Assembly: GCA_934196075.1 (NCBI GenBank)
Contig: CAKPVW010000007.1
Span: forward strand, 1-60,978
DNA: 60,978 nt
Direction: 5' to 3'
DNA from: an uncultured Anaerovibrio sp.
GTDB taxonomy: Bacteria; Bacillota; Negativicutes; Selenomonadales; Selenomonadaceae
In this document: piece after piece, positions 28,066 to 36,023 of the stretch
How positions within the stretch are numbered: the first letter of the stretch is position 1
Layout of the letters: every line of letters starts with the position of its first letter
Notes under the pieces: model-generated
The model's input: only the letters and a program-made list of their open reading frames with translations
What the model was told of the DNA's origin: nothing
Database searches by the model: none
Translations under genes and position numbers: made by a program

Positions 28066-29298
28066 TTAGGCTCCCAGCATTTCCATAGTATGCTCTGCCA
28101 CCAGCTCTGCAGTCACGCCATCATTAGTAGCCACGCCAGTATCAATAGCAGCCTGTGCCACCGCAGAAGCTACTCTAGGAGCTACACGCTTATCAAATGG
28201 ACTGATAATAATATTATCCTCACTCAGCTCCTCCTCTGGAATCAAGGAAGCAATCGCTGTAGCCGCCGCAATCTTCATCTCTGTATTGATATCAGTAGCT
28301 CTTACATCCAAAGCACCACGGAAGATACCAGGGAAAGCCAACAGGTTATTTACCTGATTAGGGAAATCAGAGCGGCCAGTGCAAACAATACGGGCTCCAG
28401 CCTTCTTAGCCAGCTCCGGCATAATCTCAGGCTCTGGATTAGCCATTGCCATAATAATGGCATCCTTATTCATGGACTTAACCATTTCCTCAGTTACACA
28501 TTTGGCGACAGAAACACCAATAAATACATCGGCACCCTTGATAACATCCACCAAAGCTCCTGCTTCCTTACGCTTATTGGTAATTCTAGCAATATCCTCC
28601 TTATATGGATTCATGCCCTCGGCACGTCCCTCATAGATGGCACCCTTGGTATCACAAAGAATAATATGCTTGGTACCTACTGCCTGCAGCAGACGGGTAA
28701 TAGCCATGCCAGCAGCACCAGCGCCATTAACCACAACTTTGGCATCCTGGAAACGCTTGCCAATCAGCTTGAAGCCATTCATCAAAGCAGATACAGCAAC
28801 AACAGCTGTACCATGCTGATCATCATGGAAAACAGGTATATTCATGGTTTCCTTGAGACGATTCTCAATATCAAAGCACTCAGGAGCCTTAATATCCTCC
28901 AGATTGATGCCGCCAAAACCTGGTTCCAGCATCTCCACCGTATGACAAATATCATCCACATTGCGAGAATTCAAACAAAGAGGCACGGCATCCACACCGG
29001 CAAAACTCTTGAAGAGAACCGCTTTGCCCTCCATTACTGGCAAACCAGCACCAGCACCAATATTACCCAAGCCCAGTACTGCAGTACCATTGGTGACTAC
29101 AGCTACCATATTGGATTTGGTTGTATAATCATAAATCTTGTTATAATCATCCTTTATTTCCAAGCATGGCGCAGCTACACCAGGAGTATATGCCAGAGTC
29201 AAATCCTTGGAGGATCCCAAATCCACCTTGCTGACAATTTCCAGCTTGCCCTGATTTTCCTTATGCAATTCCAAAGCTGCCTTATCTACGTTGCTCAT
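28066..29298 (-). CDS. NAD(P)-dependent malic enzyme (short bacterial type)
   Basis: This 410-residue enzyme oxidatively decarboxylates malate to pyruvate. The malic domain shows [11 protein letters not shown] (about residues 35-45), with the catalytic Tyr and later Lys in [23 protein letters not shown] contains the metal-binding Asp pair. The Rossmann domain carries [12 protein letters not shown] near residue 186. The frame extends a few codons upstream, but the ATG at 29298 ([12 protein letters not shown]) has the better site (GGAAGGTG). NAD or NADP preference cannot be read with certainty. It is flanked by its own promoter region and terminator. Confidence 0.93.
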   Translation of the reverse strand: MSNVDKAALELHKENQGKLEIVSKVDLGSSKDLTLAYTPGVAAPCLEIKDDYNKIYDYTTKSNMVAVVTNGTAVLGLGNIGAGAGLPVMEGKAVLFKSFAGVDAVPLCLNSRNVDDICHTVEMLEPGFGGINLEDIKAPECFDIENRLKETMNIPVFHDDQHGTAVVAVSALMNGFKLIGKRFQDAKVVVNGAGAAGMAITRLLQAVGTKHIILCDTKGAIYEGRAEGMNPYKEDIARITNKRKEAGALVDVIKGADVFIGVSVAKCVTEEMVKSMNKDAIIMAMANPEPEIMPELAKKAGARIVCTGRSDFPNQVNNLLAFPGIFRGALDVRATDINTEMKIAAATAIASLIPEEELSEDNIIISPFDKRVAPRVASAVAQAAIDTGVATNDGVTAELVAEHTMEMLGA

Positions 29299-29429
29299 AA
29301 TTACCACACCTTCCACACATTTGTAAATCCCTATATTGTTCTATATGTCTATGCTGCATATCAAATATTGATATGTGCTATATATTGGTTGTTATAATAC
29401 TACAATCCAGCAATCTTGTCTACCACTTT

Positions 29430-29457
29430 TTTAACAATTGTTAAATTTTTCTGTCAA
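29430..29457 (-). promoter_or_regulatory. Candidate malic enzyme promoter overlapped by a 16-bp palindrome
   Basis: On the minus strand TTGACA (29452-29457) is followed 17-18 bases later by a weak -10 (TAAAAA/TTAAAA). The perfect palindrome TTTAACAATTGTTAAA (29430-29445) overlaps the spacer and the -10, as an operator might. The regulator is unknown. Confidence 0.45.
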
Positions 29458-29570
29458 ATCCCCTATTGATAGACATTTGTACAACAAATTTATTTTTAGG
29501 TAATTCTCCCATATATTTCAAAATAAATAAATTTTTACAGGCAATTTATTAAAAATTATTCAGTAAAATA

Positions 29571-29600
29571 GAAAAAGGCGCACCCATCATAGATACGCCT
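29571..29600 (-). terminator. Terminator after the ANTAR regulator gene
   Basis: On the minus strand AGGCG pairs with CGCCT around a 15-base loop, followed by TTTTTC; it starts about 25 bases after the stop codon. The stem is short. Confidence 0.55.
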
Positions 29601-29625
29601 AATAGCAAATATTTTTTTAAAATTT

Positions 29626-30201
29626 TTATTTGGTGGCAGCTCGAATAATAGCCTCTGCCACCTCTTTGATGGTTTTCCGCTTGGCCATACTATATTGCTG
29701 AATCTTCTTAAATGCCTCTGATTCGGTATACCCATGGGCATCCATCAGAATTCCCTTGGCTCTATCTAGAGTTTTTCGCATAGCCAAGGTATCCTTCACC
29801 TTAAACAGCTCATCCTCCAATTCATGCATTTCCTGATAACGAGAAAGAGCCACCTCTATAGCAGGAAAAAGATTGCTTTCCTGTACAGGCTTTACCAGAT
29901 AGGCCAACACACCTGCCTCTGTAGCCCGCTTAACCGTATCCGCCTGACTAAAGGCTGTCAGCAACAACACGGGAGCAATTTTTTCCTCTGTAATAATCTT
30001 GGCAGCAGTAATGCCGTCCATTTCAGGCATTTTTACATCCAGAATACACAAATCAGGCTTATAGCGACGAGCCAACTCTACGGCTTTTTTGCCATTAACA
30101 GCCTCTCCTACCACCTCATGGCCTGCTTCCTCCAGCATTTCTCTTACATCCATACGGATAACAGATTCATTGTCGGCAATAACAATCTTCAAGGATTTCA
30201 T
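29626..30201 (-). CDS. Response regulator with ANTAR RNA-binding output domain
   Basis: This 191-residue protein has a receiver domain (residues 4-120, phospho-acceptor Asp55 in CILDVKMPEMDG, Lys in YLVKPV) and a C-terminal ANTAR domain (about 130-190). ANTAR regulators such as EutV and NasR bind paired hairpins in leader RNAs and prevent termination. The start codon overlaps the kinase stop as ATGA, so the two are coupled. The target operon is not visible nearby; no ethanolamine or nitrate genes are in the window. Confidence 0.93.
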   Translation of the reverse strand: MKSLKIVIADNESVIRMDVREMLEEAGHEVVGEAVNGKKAVELARRYKPDLCILDVKMPEMDGITAAKIITEEKIAPVLLLTAFSQADTVKRATEAGVLAYLVKPVQESNLFPAIEVALSRYQEMHELEDELFKVKDTLAMRKTLDRAKGILMDAHGYTESEAFKKIQQYSMAKRKTIKEVAEAIIRAATK

Positions 30202-31646
30202 CAGTATTCTCCTCCCTCAGGATTCTTCGGTATACTAATTCGAGCACGAGTGCCCTGCTGATTATATAACTCTATCTCTCCTCCCATGTCATCCCTGACC
30301 AGAGTACGGATAATCTGCAATCCTAGAGAGCGAGTTTTATCCAAATCAAAATCCGGTGGCAAACCACAGCCATTATCATAAAGCTCCAGCACATAGCCAT
30401 CTGCTGATTCCTCGGTATGCAGACCAATAAGCCCCTGCTGACGGCCCTCAAAGCCATGCTCGATGGAATTAAGTATCAGCTCATTAATGATTACCGCTAG
30501 ATTGCTAGCCGTTCTGGAAGGCAGAATAACCTCCGGACCATCAAAGCTTTGCTCCAACTGAAAATCTACAGCAATCATATTGGGCGCCACTGTATTAAGA
30601 ATATTTTTAGTTACCTCCATTACTCGAATTTCTTCCGCATCCTGCTGAGACAGGAATTCGTGAACCACCGACATACTGAGAATACGATTGGTGCTTTCCT
30701 GCAAGGCAGACTTTACCTCTGGTACCTTGGAACGACGGGCTTGCAGCCGCAAAAGGCTGGCTATAGTCTGAAGATTATTTTTGACACGATGGTGAATCTC
30801 CTGAATGACAGCAGATTTTATCTTTATCTCCCGTTCTTTTTTCCTGAGCTCGGACACATCAGAAAGCAGCATAATCCGCCTTTTCAGCATACCTGCTTCT
30901 TCTAGCTTAATATCCCGCTGTACCAGCACAAAATCCCGAATCTGGATCTCTCGCTCATAAGGACGGCTGCTGTCAATGGTTTCCTTGTGGAGCATGGCAC
31001 TTAGCTCTCTGTCCTGCATACGGCAGCCCACCAGACTAGCAATGCCCAAGGCTCTATAAATCCTATTGGCTGACAAATTGGCAAAGACAATCCTGTTATT
31101 GCTGTCAGCAATTATAATACCAGTGCCGGGACTCATGGGGTGAAATTCTTCTTTATCCAAAGGCTTTTTAGCATAATCCAACAGATACAAGGCCGTATCC
31201 ATCAGCTGATGATAGTTGCTGGAATTGGCATAACTATGACCAGTTTCCAAGCTAACCACGCCAATAACCTCATTGCCACATTTGATGGGCTGTACATACA
31301 TTTCCAAATTGATACCAAAACGCCATTCCCGCTGTCCTTGAATGAATTTTCCTTTGTCAAAGGCTGCAGCAATCAGTGGTTCCTCTAAAGTAGAGACAAG
31401 GGCTCCCTCCCCTGTCAGCTCTACCTCCGAAAAAAATGTATGAGGCCTATAGTGCTTCAATACAAGCATCCTGCCTGGCTCTCTGGTTTGTACATAGAGA
31501 TACAAATAAGCATGGGCCAAATCTGCCACAAAGGGCAGACTGACCTCAATTCTTTTCAAATGCTCAATCTGCATAGCTGTAAGATTGGTTATTTTGCGAC
31601 ACTGAGATGTAATATTTACGCTGTGTTCCTCTCCGTCCTGCTCCAT
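30201..31646 (-). CDS. Sensor histidine kinase, HisKA_2 (EutW-like) family
   Basis: This 481-residue kinase has no membrane segment, so it senses inside the cell. The N-terminal half (about residues 25-160) looks like a GAF-type sensor, then a PAS domain (about 170-260). The HisKA_2 motif IQEIHHRVKNNLQTIASLL (about 281-299) carries the phospho-accepting His near 285. The HATPase domain with ELILNSIEHGFEG and LYDNGCGLP follows. This domain order and family are those of kinases paired with ANTAR regulators. The start is the ATG at 31646, 17 bases after tsaD, so it may be transcribed with the tsa genes. Confidence 0.92.
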   Translation of the reverse strand: MEQDGEEHSVNITSQCRKITNLTAMQIEHLKRIEVSLPFVADLAHAYLYLYVQTREPGRMLVLKHYRPHTFFSEVELTGEGALVSTLEEPLIAAAFDKGKFIQGQREWRFGINLEMYVQPIKCGNEVIGVVSLETGHSYANSSNYHQLMDTALYLLDYAKKPLDKEEFHPMSPGTGIIIADSNNRIVFANLSANRIYRALGIASLVGCRMQDRELSAMLHKETIDSSRPYEREIQIRDFVLVQRDIKLEEAGMLKRRIMLLSDVSELRKKEREIKIKSAVIQEIHHRVKNNLQTIASLLRLQARRSKVPEVKSALQESTNRILSMSVVHEFLSQQDAEEIRVMEVTKNILNTVAPNMIAVDFQLEQSFDGPEVILPSRTASNLAVIINELILNSIEHGFEGRQQGLIGLHTEESADGYVLELYDNGCGLPPDFDLDKTRSLGLQIIRTLVRDDMGGEIELYNQQGTRARISIPKNPEGGEY

Positions 31647-31663
31647 AATATATTACCTGTCCT

Positions 31664-32683
31664 TTACAAATCCTGCAATTCCAATCCAGGAACTGCGTTA
31701 AGATACAAATCGGCAAAATTGCCAGCCAAGGATTGATAATAGCCTCGACAGCCAATCATCGCAGCATTATCAGTGCAAAGAATTTTATCTGGATAACAGA
31801 AGCGAATCCCTGCCTTCTCCGTAGCAGCCCGCAATCTGCTTTCCAAAGAACTATTAGCTGCTACGCCGCCAGCCAATACCAAGGTATCACAGCCTACTTC
31901 TTTGACAGCACTAAGAGCCTTGGCTATCAGCACCTCAATAACCGTATTTTGGAAGGAAGCTGCCACATCTGCCTTATTTATCTCTATTTTTTTGCATTTC
32001 ATGCTGTTCAGATAATTCAGCACAGCAGATTTCAGACCGCTAAAGCTAAATTCATAATTGCCCTTTTCCTGCAAAGCCTTAGGAAAATCAATAGCATGAG
32101 GATTTCCCTCCTGAGCCAATCTATCAATCTGAGGGCCTCCTGGATATGGCAGTCCCATAACTCTGGCTACCTTGTCAAAGGCCTCCCCTGCTGCATCGTC
32201 TCTAGTCTGTCCCATTAGGCTAAAGGAATTATAGTCCTTTACATGCACCAAAGAGGTATGTCCGCCAGATACCACCAAGGCCATAAATGGCGGTTTCAAA
32301 TCCTGATGGCTGATAAAATTGGCAAATATATGCCCCTCCAGGTGATTTACCCCAATCAAAGGCACATCCAGCGTAAAGGCCAAAGCCTTGGCAGCAGATA
32401 CTCCCACCAGCAGGGCGCCTACCAAGCCAGGGCCATAGGTAACAGCTATCTGATCAATATCAGTTAGCTCCACTTCAGCTTTGGCCAATGCCTCATCAAT
32501 GACAGGCATAATATTAACAATATGCTTGCGGGAGGCAATCTCCGGCACTACGCCCCCAAATTTCTGATGTATAGGAATCTGGGTTGATATAATATTGGAC
32601 AAAACCTGCCGTCCTCCTCGCAGAATAGCGGCAGAGGTTTCATCACAGCTTGATTCTATTGCAAGAGTAATTTTCTCGTCCAT
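31664..32683 (-). CDS. tsaD: tRNA threonylcarbamoyladenosine synthase subunit TsaD
   Basis: This 339-residue ASKHA-fold protein transfers the threonylcarbamoyl group to A37 of ANN-decoding tRNAs, with TsaB and TsaE. It starts with [12 protein letters not shown] and has the metal-binding NHLEGHI (about residues 110-116), VSGGHTSLV and [12 protein letters not shown]. It lies downstream of tsaE-tsaB-rimI, the common bacterial grouping. Confidence 0.97.
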   Translation of the reverse strand: MDEKITLAIESSCDETSAAILRGGRQVLSNIISTQIPIHQKFGGVVPEIASRKHIVNIMPVIDEALAKAEVELTDIDQIAVTYGPGLVGALLVGVSAAKALAFTLDVPLIGVNHLEGHIFANFISHQDLKPPFMALVVSGGHTSLVHVKDYNSFSLMGQTRDDAAGEAFDKVARVMGLPYPGGPQIDRLAQEGNPHAIDFPKALQEKGNYEFSFSGLKSAVLNYLNSMKCKKIEINKADVAASFQNTVIEVLIAKALSAVKEVGCDTLVLAGGVAANSSLESRLRAATEKAGIRFCYPDKILCTDNAAMIGCRGYYQSLAGNFADLYLNAVPGLELQDL

Positions 32684-32710
32684 AATTTCTCCATTTATCT
32701 ATATTACGCT

Positions 32711-33166
32711 TCAAAGCTTGGTATTCCACATAATCTCTGCAGCCTCTACAGGATTTGTATAATATTTAGGCCGCTGGCCGACACTGCGAAACCCAAGACT
32801 GGTATAGAGATTAATAGCCACAGTATTGGAGGGACGCACCTCCAAGGTCATGGAGTCCACCCCCAAAGCCTTTACCCGACTGGTTAGCTCATTCATCAGC
32901 CTTCGCCCCAGTCCCTGTCCCTGATAATCAGGATCCACAGCCACATTGGTAATATGGCCTTCATTTGCCAGCACCCAGCAGCCTGCATAGGCTACAATCA
33001 AATTATCTCTATCCACATCTCTGGCTATGAGATAGTAGGCATCAGTGTGAGAGGCCTCCTCCCAAAAGGACTGTCTGGACCAGGGCACAGGCATACAAGC
33101 CGCTTCCACTCTGGCTACCCCGTCAGCATCCTCCTGAATCATGCGGTAAAATTCAATATTTGCCAT
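32711..33166 (-). CDS. rimI: RimI-like ribosomal protein alanine N-acetyltransferase
   Basis: This 151-residue GNAT-fold protein would acetylate the N-terminal Ala of ribosomal protein S18. The acetyl-CoA loop is VDPDYQGQGLGRRLM (about residues 76-90), and NTVAINLYTSLGF with YYTNPVEAAEIM follows. It starts two bases after the tsaB stop. Its usual place between tsaB and tsaD supports the name. Confidence 0.9.
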   Translation of the reverse strand: MANIEFYRMIQEDADGVARVEAACMPVPWSRQSFWEEASHTDAYYLIARDVDRDNLIVAYAGCWVLANEGHITNVAVDPDYQGQGLGRRLMNELTSRVKALGVDSMTLEVRPSNTVAINLYTSLGFRSVGQRPKYYTNPVEAAEIMWNTKL

Positions 33167-33168
33167 CT

Positions 33169-33909
33169 TTATTTCTCAGCCTCATCACCGGTTCCAGCTG
33201 CTTCCTTTAGGGCTGCCTGACGCTTTTCCCACAAAACCTCAGCCTCGGAACGACGGATGTAAATAGGCTCCAGATTCATCACAGAATCCACCTTAGCCTG
33301 AGCCAATCTGCTTAACCCCGCCATAGCCACATTGGCAGCTCTAGGCATAACCATATGCTGAGGCGGTATCTGAAGATTAGCAGGTAAATCCTGCCTATTG
33401 ACCAGCTTTTTCTGTACCATATCCCCTACAGCCATTACAGTTGTATTCTGCTGACCACACAGCTCCAGCGCTTCATCCAAGGTATATACCTGTACTGGTG
33501 ACAGCTCCTTCACCTCACCACCCTGCCAGGCATAAACGGCACTATATACATTGCCCTTCTGAGCATCAATAAAAGGGATTACTCTAATATGTGGCACAGG
33601 ATAATGCCAGGCCAAGGCTTCTGTAGTAGGCACACCAATAATAGGAATATTAAGACCATAGGCAATGGCCTTGGCAGCCCCCAAACCAATACGCAAACCT
33701 GTAAAGGAGCCTGGCCCCAAGCTTACGGCCACTGCTTTCAGCTGATTCTTTGCTGCGCCAGCCATTTTTAGAACCTGCTGAATATGTGGCAGCAATGTTT
33801 CCGAATGAGTTAATCTAGTCTGTACTGTCAGCTCCGCAAGGAGCTTTTTTTCATCTGCTACAGCTACACTGGAAACCATAGTGGCTGTATCTATTGCTAA
33901 AATTGGCAA
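33169..33909 (-). CDS. tsaB: tRNA threonylcarbamoyladenosine synthesis protein TsaB
   Basis: This 246-residue catalytically inactive TsaD relative is the scaffold of the t6A enzyme. It begins MPILAIDTATMVSSVAV and contains the conserved SLGPGSFTGLRIGLGAAKAIA (about residues 64-84). Its start overlaps the tsaE end by 13 bases. Confidence 0.95.
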   Translation of the reverse strand: MPILAIDTATMVSSVAVADEKKLLAELTVQTRLTHSETLLPHIQQVLKMAGAAKNQLKAVAVSLGPGSFTGLRIGLGAAKAIAYGLNIPIIGVPTTEALAWHYPVPHIRVIPFIDAQKGNVYSAVYAWQGGEVKELSPVQVYTLDEALELCGQQNTTVMAVGDMVQKKLVNRQDLPANLQIPPQHMVMPRAANVAMAGLSRLAQAKVDSVMNLEPIYIRRSEAEVLWEKRQAALKEAAGTGDEAEK

Positions 33910-34370
33910 AGTGATTCCATCTCCTTATATACATTTTCCAATTCCTGACCTACCAGCTCAAAGCGAAGAATACGCTGCTGTTCCTGCTCTGTTCTCTGAA
34001 TTTCCAAAGAAATGTAATTTTCAGGCAAGCAGTCCATAAATTTCTCGGCCCATTCAATCAATACCAGCCCCTCTGGCTCCTCAACATAATCATAAAAGCC
34101 GATTTCTTCCAATTCATACTCCTGCTCCAGTCTGTACAAATCAAAATGAAAAATATTAATTCTTCCTTCATATATATTCATCAGGTTAAAGGTAGGACTG
34201 GTTACATCTCCCTGCACCCCCAGAGCTTTAGCCAAATTTTGCACAAACAGAGTTTTGCCAGCACCTAAATCCCCATTGAGACAGATTACAGTACCTGGCT
34301 GGATAATTTCTGCTATTTTTTTTGCCAGCAAAGCGGTTTGCTCTGGACTGACTGATTTATATTCAAACAT
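33897..34370 (-). CDS. tsaE: tRNA threonylcarbamoyladenosine synthesis ATPase TsaE
   Basis: This 157-residue P-loop ATPase drives turnover of the TsaBD complex. Walker A is GDLGAGKT (residues 33-40), and SPTFNLMNIYEGRINIFHFDLYRL and VLIEWAEKF are the family motifs. It is the first of the tsaE-tsaB-rimI-tsaD series; its ribosome binding site is weak. Confidence 0.96.
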   Translation of the reverse strand: MFEYKSVSPEQTALLAKKIAEIIQPGTVICLNGDLGAGKTLFVQNLAKALGVQGDVTSPTFNLMNIYEGRINIFHFDLYRLEQEYELEEIGFYDYVEEPEGLVLIEWAEKFMDCLPENYISLEIQRTEQEQQRILRFELVGQELENVYKEMESLCQF

Positions 34371-34414
34371 AAACTGCTGCGACTGCCCATAAGTAAGCAG
34401 TCTACCACCTTTCC

Positions 34415-34915
34415 TTACAATCTTACAGAATCCAAATATCTATAGACCTTATTGGCCAAGAACAAACCAATGGCACCTGTTACAATCTGAGGCCAGCTCA
34501 TCATAAACAAAATCATGCCACTAACCGGGGCAGGCAGGCCGATGGTATGTAGCACCAGCCAAGTACCCCCATACAATAAAACCGCTTTAACCAAGGGACT
34601 CATATATACCAATTTGCTCTGCTTGAATTTCCCCGCCAATAAAATATATACCGCATTGCCCAAAGCCACCACAGGAATCATCAACACCACCGGCAGCTGT
34701 CCCTGCATAAAGGCTCCTAAAGGCAGCAATACACCAATACATGCAGCCCAGGGGCTGCCAGTGCACCAACTGCTTAACACCATTACCGTATTAAGCAGAC
34801 TGCCTATCAAAAACATATTCACCGGCCCGGGAATCATGGGCATAATCAGGCGAATACTCTGAAAAACCAAAGCTACAGCTAAAAACATAGCCAGCTTTAT
34901 CCATACCTTCTGCAT
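34415..34915 (-). CDS. Small membrane protein, ECF-transporter S-component-like
   Basis: This 166-residue protein has five or six predicted helices, with short loops and few charges. Its size, topology and N-terminal half (positive start, then GPVNMFLIGSLLNTVMVL and WAACIGVLLPLGAF) resemble substrate-binding S components of ECF vitamin transporters, but I do not recognise a defined family or ligand. It ends 44 bases before tsaE on the same strand. The ATG at 34915 follows GGTAGATG. Confidence 0.6.
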   Translation of the reverse strand: MQKVWIKLAMFLAVALVFQSIRLIMPMIPGPVNMFLIGSLLNTVMVLSSWCTGSPWAACIGVLLPLGAFMQGQLPVVLMIPVVALGNAVYILLAGKFKQSKLVYMSPLVKAVLLYGGTWLVLHTIGLPAPVSGMILFMMSWPQIVTGAIGLFLANKVYRYLDSVRL

Positions 34916-35288
34916 AAAATCATCTACCTATTCTATATCCAATATCTATCTTCACCATCATAAAATTCTATCACATTGCTTGTATTATAGTAAAGTAGTT
35001 CCCAAAATTCCCTTAGTTTTATCAATAATTATTATCCGTTAATATTTCTTATAATTTATAAAATATGAAGAATTTTAGAGTATTTGTAAGATAACTAAGA
35101 ATAATCATCAAATTTCACTAAATTTAGCATTTTTCTTTTTAGAGAATTTCCTCTATAATAAAGCCATAAGGTTGAGAAACCAAAGAACATATCAGAATGA
35201 GCAAAGCTGATATGATTCTTAGACAGTTTAGTAACTGTCTAACAAAGATGTTTAATTTTGTGTATTATATATGTAGGAGGAAAAGATT
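34916..35288 (+). promoter_or_regulatory. Regulatory region and structured leader of the rubrerythrin gene
   Basis: This 373-base gap has no gene. Two PerR/Fur-like AT palindromes occur (35023-35037, core ATAATTATTAT; 35049-35063, TTATAATTTATAAAA). A TATAAT -10 lies at 35154-35159. The roughly 120-base leader contains two adjacent stem-loops: CATATCAG/CTGATATG (35188-35213) and AGACAGTT/AACTGTCT (35221-35240). The ribosome site is AGGAGG. Peroxide-responsive control is plausible but unproven. Confidence 0.5.
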
Positions 35289-35834
35289 ATGAAGAAGTTT
35301 GTTTGCACCGTTTGTGGTTATGTACATGAGGGAGATACCCCACCAGCTGAGTGCCCAATCTGCCATGTTGGCGCTGATAAGTTCAAAGAGGTAGAGGGTG
35401 AGATGCAGCTAGCTGATGAGCATAAGCTGGGTGTGGCTCAGGGCGTTGATGCAGAAATCGTTCAGGGCCTTCGTGATAACTTCAATGGCGAGTGCTCCGA
35501 GGTTGGTATGTACTTGGCCATGAGCCGTGTAGCTGACCGTGAGGGCTATCCAGAAGTAGCTGAGACTTTCAAGCGTTATGCTTTTGAGGAAGCTGAGCAT
35601 GCAGCTAAGTTTGCCGAGCTGTTAGGCGAGGTACTTACCGACAGCACCGAGAAGAATTTGGCTATGCGTGTAGATGCTGAATTTGGTGCAACTGATGGCA
35701 AGAAGAAGCTGGCTGTTCGTGCCAAGGAACTGAATCTGGATGCTATCCATGACACCGTGCATGAGATGTGCAAGGACGAGGCTCGTCATTGCAAGGGCTT
35801 TGCTGGTCTCCTGAAGCGCTATTTCAACAAGTAA
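35289..35834 (+). CDS. Rubrerythrin with N-terminal rubredoxin domain (reverse rubrerythrin)
   Basis: This 181-residue protein begins with a rubredoxin centre (residues 1-35, CTVCGY and CPICH) followed by a ferritin-like di-iron domain. In the latter, [17 protein letters not shown] and DEARHCKGF carry Glu/His ligands. The order is reversed relative to classical rubrerythrin. Such proteins reduce hydrogen peroxide to water in anaerobes using NAD(P)H-derived electrons. It is monocistronic with its own promoter and terminator, on the strand opposite to its neighbours, and its codon bias suggests high expression. Confidence 0.94.
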   Translation: MKKFVCTVCGYVHEGDTPPAECPICHVGADKFKEVEGEMQLADEHKLGVAQGVDAEIVQGLRDNFNGECSEVGMYLAMSRVADREGYPEVAETFKRYAFEEAEHAAKFAELLGEVLTDSTEKNLAMRVDAEFGATDGKKKLAVRAKELNLDAIHDTVHEMCKDEARHCKGFAGLLKRYFNK

Positions 35835-35877
35835 TTTCCTTTAAAGATATCCCATATTTCCACATATATCCCATTAG

Positions 35878-35915
35878 CAGCCTGCTCTGATTAATTTCAG
35901 GGCAGGTTGTTTTTT
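35878..35915 (+). terminator. Terminator of the rubrerythrin gene
   Basis: CAGCCTGCTCTGA pairs with TCAGGGCAGGTTG around TTAATT, followed by a T-run. Confidence 0.85.
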
Positions 35916-35953
35916 AGTTTACGGATAGGCTTTTAATATTTTTAGACAAAAAA

Positions 35954-35989
35954 ATTCCTTCGGAACAGCAATTGCCATCCCGAAGGAAT
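35954..35989 (-). terminator. Terminator of the rpoB-rpoC operon
   Basis: On the minus strand ATTCCTTCGG and CCGAAGGAAT form a 10-bp stem followed by a T-run, about 35 bases after the rpoC stop. Confidence 0.88.
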
Positions 35990-36023
35990 CATTATTTCCC
36001 TAGAGAAATATTTTTATTTTTGC

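Noticed and set aside
29430..29445. Rex operator before malic enzyme
   Set aside because: Rex sites read TTGTTAA, four bases, TTAACAA. Here the halves are back to back in the opposite order, so the Rex label is not justified.
35184..35240. ANTAR target for the nearby two-component regulator
   Set aside because: Two tandem hairpins are present, but the loops are not hexaloops with A at position 1 and G at position 4, and no terminator overlaps the second stem.
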